This document shows positions 55,069 to 64,000 of a stretch of DNA of 64,000 bases, piece by piece. Both the position numbers and the translations under genes were made by a program. Where the stretch lies: NCBI RefSeq assembly GCF_001262015.1, contig NZ_CP012074.1, forward strand, positions 206,501 through 270,500, in the 5' to 3' direction. This stretch comes from Prevotella fusca JCM 17724 (GTDB taxonomy: Bacteria > Bacteroidota > Bacteroidia > Bacteroidales > Bacteroidaceae). Under the pieces are notes generated by a model. That model was not told where the DNA came from. It made no database searches and was given only the letters and a program-made list of their open reading frames with translations. The first letter of the stretch is position 1. Each line of letters opens with the position of its first letter.

Positions 55069-56376
55069 ATGAAACTATTTATGCTCTTGCTTGTGCCGAT
55101 ACTCTCGGTGCAGGCAGCGGTCCAAATCGATAATACATTGCCGGCCGATAGCGACACCGTCAGTTCGGAATGCACTCCGCAGGAAACGTTCGAAGCATCA
55201 GACGATAACGCCTTGCAGGTGCAGGTGAAAGGTTTTCTTGATACCTACCATGCCGTCAGGACAGAGGGACGGGCCGACTGGATGGCTTCGCGGACTCGGG
55301 CGCGGGGAGAACTCAAACTCGAGAAAGGGGCGGCTTCGCTCTTCCTATCCCTGAACGCCACCTACAACGGAATATTGAAAGAACGCACAGGACTGGAATT
55401 GCGCGAGGCTTATCTCTCTTATGCAAAGGGCAACTTCGACCTGCGCGTCGGGCGGCAGATTGTCGTATGGGGCGTGGCGGATGCACTGCGCGTTACCGAT
55501 TGCGTGTCGCCGTTCGACTATACTGAGTTTCTCGCACAAGACTACGACGACATTCGCATGCCCGTCAATGGACTGCGTGCAAAGTACACAAGAGGTTCGG
55601 TCACCCTTGAAGCCGTATGCAATCCTGTGGCAGACTTCTTCGTGTTGCCGACAGACGAGCGCAATCCGTGGGCAATACGCCTGCCATCTGCTACACTACC
55701 CTATACCACCGACTTGGAAAGCGGCAAGCCGGAGAAGAAAATCAAGAATATGGAGTTTGGCGGCCGGGCAAGCGTCAATCTCAGCGGAATAGACTTCTCC
55801 GTGAGTGCCTTGCGGACGTGGAACAAGTTGCCCGCCCTTTGCCCTGCCCTGTCGGGCGATGGAAGGACGCTCCACATCAACGGACAGTACCGCCGTATGA
55901 CGATGTTGGGTGCCGACTGCTCATTGCCCGTCGGTCAGTTTGTCCTCCGCGCCGAAGTCGCCGAGTACATAGGCGAGGCACAAGGAAGCGGCTTGGGGCA
56001 GAATGCCGTGCGGCGCAACACCCTCAACGCCCTTGCAGGGGTAGACTGGTATCCGGGTAACGACTGGAACATCAGCGTGCAGTATTGCCATAAATACACA
56101 TCGGGCAATCTCGCAGCGCTCTCCATCTATCGCAATGCCGGGCTTGCCACAGCAAGACTCTCGAAGGAACTGCTGCACAACACACTGAAACTCTCCACCT
56201 TTGCCTACATCGACGTGGCAAGCGGCGGCATCTTCAACCGCCTTTCCGCCTCCTATTCTCTCAACGACGATATAGAACTCACCGCCGGCTACGACTATTT
56301 CCATGCCAACAAAGGCAAGTTTGCCATGTATGGTAAGAACTCCGAAGCGTGGGTGAAGATGAAATACAGTTTCTGA
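55069..56376 (+). CDS. DUF1302-like outer-membrane beta-barrel
   Basis: 435 residues; signal peptide (MKLFMLLLVPILSVQA). Alternating strands and the block GRQIVVWGVADALRVTDCVS with RMPVNGLRAKY resemble DUF1302/porin-like barrels; it ends in Phe (VKMKYSF) as barrel proteins do. One bp after the LolA-like gene, so translation is coupled. Probably the outer-membrane end of the cargo export route. Confidence 0.78.
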   Translation: MKLFMLLLVPILSVQAAVQIDNTLPADSDTVSSECTPQETFEASDDNALQVQVKGFLDTYHAVRTEGRADWMASRTRARGELKLEKGAASLFLSLNATYNGILKERTGLELREAYLSYAKGNFDLRVGRQIVVWGVADALRVTDCVSPFDYTEFLAQDYDDIRMPVNGLRAKYTRGSVTLEAVCNPVADFFVLPTDERNPWAIRLPSATLPYTTDLESGKPEKKIKNMEFGGRASVNLSGIDFSVSALRTWNKLPALCPALSGDGRTLHINGQYRRMTMLGADCSLPVGQFVLRAEVAEYIGEAQGSGLGQNAVRRNTLNALAGVDWYPGNDWNISVQYCHKYTSGNLAALSIYRNAGLATARLSKELLHNTLKLSTFAYIDVASGGIFNRLSASYSLNDDIELTAGYDYFHANKGKFAMYGKNSEAWVKMKYSF

Positions 56377-56440
56377 CTCCATTTTAATACCTCTTTTGTA
56401 GTTATGTCGTAGGTTGATATCGATGAAAGAGAAAAGCATA

Positions 56441-56846
56441 TCAATTGATACTTTCATTGCAGTGTAGATATATCTGCTCCCTCACAGGTGCAGAGCGTTG
56501 CAGTTCTCGACAGATGTGCTTTCTAAACAGGTGTGCTTCCGTGCTATCCAATTGATAAGATAAAGCGATGATGATTGAAAGCGGATAAAGCGGAGCATAA
56601 CCTTTTAACAGCCCATTTACGAATACTTCCAACTCCCCTGTATCCCTTTCATCGGGACGTAGGGAAGATACTTTTAGTAGTTGCTGCAGACGATAGTTGA
56701 GTTTCTTCCATGTTACACCGATAGAAGTCAACGAGCTCACTCTCGGTCATGGCTATATCACCTTTGCCTTTGCGAATGATTTGCATCTTGTCGCCCCACT
56801 CGAAATAGCTGCGCTCTCTTTTTGTTTGATGGTGATTGACATTCAT
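56441..56846 (-). pseudogene. Small element gene with a one-base frameshift
   Basis: Two overlapping frames belong together. One starts MNVNHHQTKRERSYFEWGDK (56846) and passes TESELVDFY; the other carries GVTWKKLNYRLQQLLKVSSL to 56441. Removing one base near 56718-56720 joins them as DFY-GVTWKK into ~135 residues. I do not recognise the product; it directly precedes the integrase gene on its transcript (4-bp overlap). Degenerate, or a sequencing error. Confidence 0.65.
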
Positions 56847-58086
56847 ACGGCTTCCTCCCTTATTTCTTCTTTTTGATGTTTCCTTATCAATCTGTCCATA
56901 TCCTCCGAAATCTTATTGTCTGTCACCTGTGCGTAGATTTGAGTACCGGATATAGAGGCATGCCCCATCATCTTGCCAATGCTTTCGATGGGTATTCCTG
57001 CACTTAAACTCATTGTACCGAAAGTGTGCCTTGCCATATGATAGGACAACTGTTCCCTGATACCGCAAGCCTTGCCCACGATGCTTAGCTTTGCAATCAT
57101 CACGCTACGGCTACAAGCACAGTGAAAGATAAAGTCGTCACCTTTTTCTTTCACCGTCTGCATTTCTTTCATGCTCGGTTGTTCTTTCTTGTATTGATTG
57201 ATGATGGTCTCCGCTATCGGGTGCAGGGGCACAATAAACTCCATCTTTGTCTTCTGCCTTTCTTTACGGATATATTTCTGTCCGTCGGCTGCCGTTTGAA
57301 TGTGTCCAAATTGCAAATGTTCCATATCAGCAATAGCCAAGCCCGTAAAGCATGAGAATATAAACATCCGTCTTGCTTGTTCTGCTTCCTTATCAATTAC
57401 TCTCAATGCCATGAGTTTGGCAACATCGCTCTTTTGCAGAAAGCGTATCTTCTGTTCCGCTTTCTCATACTTGGCTTTCTCAAAAGGATTACAGCGAATG
57501 AGCCTTTGACTGACCGCACGATACATCAGCCTACTCAGCCAACAAAGATAGCGATTCATGGTTGCTGTTGCCAAGCCTCGTTTTTTCAGATAGAAACGGT
57601 ATTCTTCAAACAAGTCTTCCGGTATAGTGGCTATGACTATATCCGTCATTCCCTTATCCTTTACAAACTCCGTAAGTAACTTATCTGAATAGAGAAGATT
57701 CTGATAGGTTCCCTCAGCTCTTGATTTGCCCACGCACTCTTTAACGGATTGCAGTTCTGCCTTGCTTATGGCAAGAAGCGTTGTCGGCGTAGCGGCTATT
57801 CCCTGCAAACGGTTTTAAGCAGTTCCACACTTACCACCCCGTCATTTATCAGAATATCCTGATAGGTCTTCTCTACAAGTTCTCTGAACTCGCCGATTCT
57901 TTGATTGGTCTTCTTATCGGTTGTCAGTCCTTTCCTGCTGTTCCACTCGGAGGATTTGCATTCCTCGCCTGTGGTAATGGCGGTGCTCTTTCCGTCTATG
58001 GTGATACGGCAGAGAATAGCGGTCTTGCCGTCTGCCTTTGTTTTCTGCCTGTTGATATAAAACAGTATCTTAAATGTACTTCTCAT
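56843..58086 (-). pseudogene. Tyrosine recombinase/integrase 1, frameshifted
   Basis: N-terminal part (57796-58086) is the arm-type DNA-binding domain (KTKADGKTAILCRITIDGKS) ending LLKTVCRE-stop. The rest (to 56843) has the core and catalytic domains: TGLAIADMEH, YHMARHTFGT (Arg of HxxR) and nucleophile region GTQIYAQVT. One missing A in the run at 57813-57816 would join them as LLKNRLQGIAATP, ~414 residues. Inactivated unless frameshifting occurs or the base is a sequencing error. Confidence 0.85.
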
Positions 58087-58639
58087 TGTCTTGTTGTTTT
58101 AAGTGATTTATTGCTTTCGTTAGTTTCTATTATATCAGATTGCCAACTGCATATCTCCGGTGAAAGAAAGGAAACAGTTAAACTTCTCAAAGAGTTTCTG
58201 CGGTGTAACCTTCGCATAACGTTCGGTCATACTTACGTTCGTATGTTCGAGCATCTTGCTCACCGTTTCAATAGGAACTCCCTGTTCCAATGTGATAAGT
58301 GTGGCAAAGGTATGCCTTGCGGTATGCGAGGTAAAGGGAAAAGATATACCTGCCCGTAATCGCAAGGCTTTGAGACAGGACTGATAAGTGGGATATTTTA
58401 TGAAAGGCAGTAGTACTTCCCTTTCATCGCTGTACATTTTCTCAATTAACCGAACAGCTTCCGGCAATAACTTGATACGACAAAGCACGCCCGTCTTCTG
58501 TCGGTTGAACTTTAACCAAAGGCTACCATTATCATCACGAACAAGATGCTTCTTGCTTAGCTCCATCAAATCACAATAAGCAGCACCGGTATAACAGGCG
58601 AAGAGAAACACATCACGAGCAGTTTCCATTTCTTTTTCC

Positions 58640-59948
58640 GGTTCTGCTGGATTTAGTGTGAATTAACTTATGTCTAGCCCACCGTAGAAAAATAGAATAG
58701 CAATCCTGTACCTCTCGGCAGTTCCATATCCTCTGCCGATGGTCTTTATCTCTTGAATGGAGCCGTTGGTTCTTTCGGCTTTGCCGTTATTTGCACCTGT
58801 GACCATGGCTCTGACAATGCCTTTAAGGTGTCTCTTGAATATGAAGACCACCCCGTTGATTTCCTCTATGTTGTACTGCAATGCATCATCCATCCGGCGC
58901 AGCAACATTCCGTAAGCTTCCATGTCACCATGGTACTTGAGATGTAGGAGGTCACGAAAGAGTTCTTTGACTTTCCAAGCCTGCGAAACCTCATATTCCG
59001 CATCTTCAAGCTTGTTGAAACGAGCCTGGTCGTTGGTGGTATATTTGGACTGGTCCTTTAACCACAAATATTTGGTGTGTCTCAGTTCCGGGAAGTGCCT
59101 GACCTCACGTTTGCGAACTTTGTCAACGGCGTCGTTCAGATAGGTGACACAGTGGTACATGTCGTGGCAGTGGCTGGCGTTAGGGAAGTACTTCTTCGCT
59201 CCGTCAATGAAGGCGTCCCACATGTCCGTGCATACGGTCTTCACACCTGCCCTTTGCTCTTCAGTGAGAGCCTTGGAGCACAGATTCTCAACACTTTTCC
59301 TGGTGCGCCCGCCCTCTACTTCGATGACATTTCCTGTATCTCCGTCATAGAGCATACTCACATACTCATGCCCCCGTCGGATTGACTTCTCATCCATACA
59401 GACATGCTCATGGATGTGCCTGTCGTCACGCCGATTCAATCCCCGTTCAACAGCCCGTTGCATCACTCCATGCACTTGGTCAAAGGACAGGCGAAGAAGA
59501 CGTGCAGTCTTTGTCTGATTCTTGGTGGACAGTAGCGTTTCTACCGTTTTTTTTCCATCAACCAAGACAGCCGGGAGTTCGGCATTGCCCACGGAACGGG
59601 GACGCTCTTGATCCCATCTCCATCCCGGTATCGGGGGACTCGGGCTTCAAGAATCGTCTTGTACTGCCACATGTCCAAGTGCCTCCAACTCCGTTCGTGA
59701 CGGAAGTCAAATATAGGGAATTCCTTCCCATTAACATGGATGGTGTCATGGCGATATTTGAGGGTGATGTGTATCTCATCAGCGGAGTCATCACATGTCA
59801 CACGATCGATTTCCCTGTCATCATTGTTTTGGAGGAGCAGCTTGGCTAAGATGTCTTCTGGTCTCTTCATAATGACCACAAAGATACGAAATCCGCACTG
59901 TTTTATGCAAGAAACGGCATGTTAATTCACACTAAATCCAGCAGAACC
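58640..59948 (-). mobile_element. ISL3-type insertion sequence in integrase 2
   Basis: 1309 bp. Perfect 28-bp terminal inverted repeats beginning GGTTCTGCTGGATTTAG, and an 8-bp target duplication CTTTTTCC (58632-58639 and 59949-59956). Intact duplication points to a recent insertion. Confidence 0.93.
58663..59879 (-). CDS. ISL3-family transposase in two frames
   Basis: Frame 1 (59541-59879, 112 codons) has the N-terminal RHERSWRHLDMWQYKTILEA region and ends in SWLMEKKR. Frame 2 carries the DDE catalytic domain to 58663: CMDEKSIRRGHEYV, CTDMWDAF and GKAERTNGSIQEIK. A -1 shift on the A8 run (59547-59554 on the plus strand as T8) joins them into about 400 residues. Either programmed frameshifting or an inactivating base change. 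The usual N-terminal CxxC zinc motif is not visible. Confidence 0.85.
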
Positions 59949-60681
59949 CTTTTTCCAATTCATCAAAGCGGAGTGCCTTCAACTTGTCCAATGCTTCTTT
60001 GTCAAGAGCTTTAGGTGCTTTCTTGTTTCCTCGTTCTATATGTACTTTATCAAACAGAAGCGTATCAGCCAGTCCCTCACGATAAGCCAGCCTACAGACG
60101 GTCTTCAAATCTGCTGCAACTCTGAAAAATGTGCTTTGCTGATGACCGAGTTCACCAAGACAGAACGTCTGCAATTCGTAGATGAAGTTTTCTGTCAACA
60201 GTGAGAAAGCCAAGTCCGAAACATGGTATTTCTTCTGAATGAACTCCTGTAATCGTTTCCGAGTGGAATGATAGGCGGACATAGACTCTTCCTTGATGTC
60301 TATACCGATATGGCTTTCTTTCTCCTTGATGAGCATATCCAACCTTTCGATGAGCCTGCATCTTGCCTGTACGCTGCCTTGAAACAGTTCCTTTACATCG
60401 GTTGCATCAAATGGCTGTCCTTTGGCAATCAACGACTGATAGGCAGATTGAATGGAAAGCAGAAGATTTTCCAACCTCCCATTAATTTCTACCGCCTCAC
60501 GGCTCTTACCGTCCATCCTGCTCTCACGTGAATTCCACAAATCAGGATTACAGGAGAGTTTACAACTGAACTGCGCAACATTCCTTCCAAGTGTGATACG
60601 TCCCATAATCGGAGCCTTGCCCGATTTATCCAAACTGCTCTTTTTAAGGTAGAGCAACACCTTCATTTTCTCTGTTTTCAT

Positions 60682-60990
60682 ACGCTTTAATATTTGTGGG
60701 TAAAGTTATCCGAATTAAAGCGTTCCTCATTTACGCAGAAAACTGCCGACCACAGCAACAGCCACACGAGTGGAAATAATACAGTTACCGAATACTGCAC
60801 CACCGTTACCTACATCAAAACAAGGTAACACTCTAGTAACTGAACTTCTACCTAAATCTGCACTTTCCTGCCTTTTACAAATAATGCAGCACCATGCAAA
60901 TCAGAGCATTTCCTCCTCATTATCAGTTGGTTTACGCTAACTTCGATATTTTTTCATTTTCGTTGATTAGTTACGAAAGGAAAGAATTAT
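60682..60990. other. Non-coding right end of the element
   Basis: About 300 bp upstream of integrase 2. Contains several GTTACC/GGTAAC motifs, including the dyad GTTACCT...AACAAGGTAAC (60805-60829), which mirrors the left end. The boundary to backbone DNA is not defined. Confidence 0.4.
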
Positions 60991-61050
60991 TTTCATGAAA
61001 AGAAATATTTCTTTTCATGAAGAAAAATATTTCTTTTCATGAAAATAATT
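60991..61050. repeat. 22-bp-period TTCATGAA array, copy D
   Basis: TTTTCATGAA units with cores at 60994, 61016 and 61038, exactly 22 bp apart; a decayed unit may precede. Placed between the element end and the lacZ terminator. Confidence 0.85.
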
Positions 61051-61091
61051 TGAATCCAACCATAATCAAGACAGCCAACTGTGCTGATTTT

Positions 61092-61132
61092 AAACAAAAA
61101 ACGCCTTTGCAGCTATCCTGCAAAGGCGTTTT
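61092..61132 (-). terminator. Terminator after the beta-galactosidase gene
   Basis: 15-bp perfect stem AAAACGCCTTTGCAG / CTGCAAAGGCGTTTT, 5-nt loop, T-run on the minus strand. Confidence 0.9.
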
Positions 61133-61158
61133 CAGTTTTATAAAATGTGATAATCAGC

Positions 61159-64000
<2,842 letters not shown>

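Larger units (their letters stand above)
58135..60681 (-). pseudogene. Tyrosine recombinase/integrase 2, split by an insertion sequence
   Basis: N-terminal part begins MKTEKMKVLLYLKKSSLDKS (60681) and reads to DELEK at the insertion; the C-terminal part resumes EMETARDVFLF and holds TGAAYCDLMEL, HTARHTFATL and the Tyr in MTERYAKVT, ending 58135. Removing the 1309-bp IS and one 8-bp duplication restores an open frame of ~409 residues, so it was intact until the insertion. 48 bp upstream of integrase 1. Confidence 0.9.
40819..60829. mobile_element. Integrated mobilizable element with export cargo (boundaries approximate)
   Basis: About 20 kb. Left module: relaxase, MobC, DUF3408, Toprim, VirE-like ATPase, two HTH genes. 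Right module: small gene and two tyrosine integrases. Between: GC-richer cargo of six genes (for example 36 of 60 bases G/C in 49021-49080). Ends are inferred from where backbone genes stop; both ends carry GTTACC-type dyads (40819-40849 and 60805-60829), the only shared sequence found. Both integrases are broken, so self-excision seems lost. Confidence 0.75.

Noticed and set aside
57796..57830. Programmed frameshift in integrase 1
   Set aside because: A -1 shift would restore the frame, but CTT AAA ACC gives poor re-pairing after slippage; mutation or sequencing error is more likely.

Overview
The window reads as a chromosomal segment of a Bacteroidales bacterium, most likely Prevotellaceae. 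The reasons are the many promoters of the Bacteroidetes type (-7 element TAnnTTTG, several with a TTTG/TTG about 20 bp upstream), the conserved run parA-parB-DUF5683-lytic transglycosylase-rel, the TonB receptor with large surface lipoproteins, and the family content throughout. No species is assigned.

Layout. 1-40738 is backbone: a TPR protein and cardiolipin synthase; rsmD with DUF3822; lrgAB; surE-lpxB divergent from the parAB-rel cluster; a RecD-like helicase with an exported nuclease and a small Cys/His protein; DUF417; a TonB-receptor operon with two related lipoproteins and a DUF4876 protein; a two-domain transglutaminase-like protein; cutC; merR divergent from alaS; a rhodanese; tRNA-Gln; and rsfS-ftsH-cdsA-sprT. 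From about 40.8 to 60.8 kb lies an integrated mobilizable element. Its left part carries relaxase, MobC, DUF3408, a Toprim protein, a VirE-like ATPase and two HTH proteins. Its right end carries two tyrosine integrases. Between them is a visibly GC-richer cargo: TetR, a heterodimeric ABC pair of the YbtPQ/IrtAB type, an RND/MMPL exporter, a LolA-like periplasmic protein and a DUF1302-like outer-membrane barrel. Backbone resumes with a GH2 beta-galactosidase that runs off the right edge.

The element looks stranded. One integrase is frameshifted, the other is split by an ISL3-type insertion that still has its 8-bp target duplication, and two small mobility-side genes are also frameshifted, while all cargo genes are open. 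The cargo operon starts behind a promoter, a 30-codon leader and an intrinsic terminator lying inside that leader, an arrangement that suggests transcription attenuation.

The most unusual signal is in the intergenic DNA. Short arrays with an exact 22-bp period recur at about ten places, yet belong to several unrelated sequence families (TTCATGAA, AACACCATTGGTGTT, TGGACAAACGTGTCCA, TTAATTGAAGTCCAA and weaker ones). Most units are small palindromes, so a dyad recurs every two helical turns. I know of no described element class that fits this.
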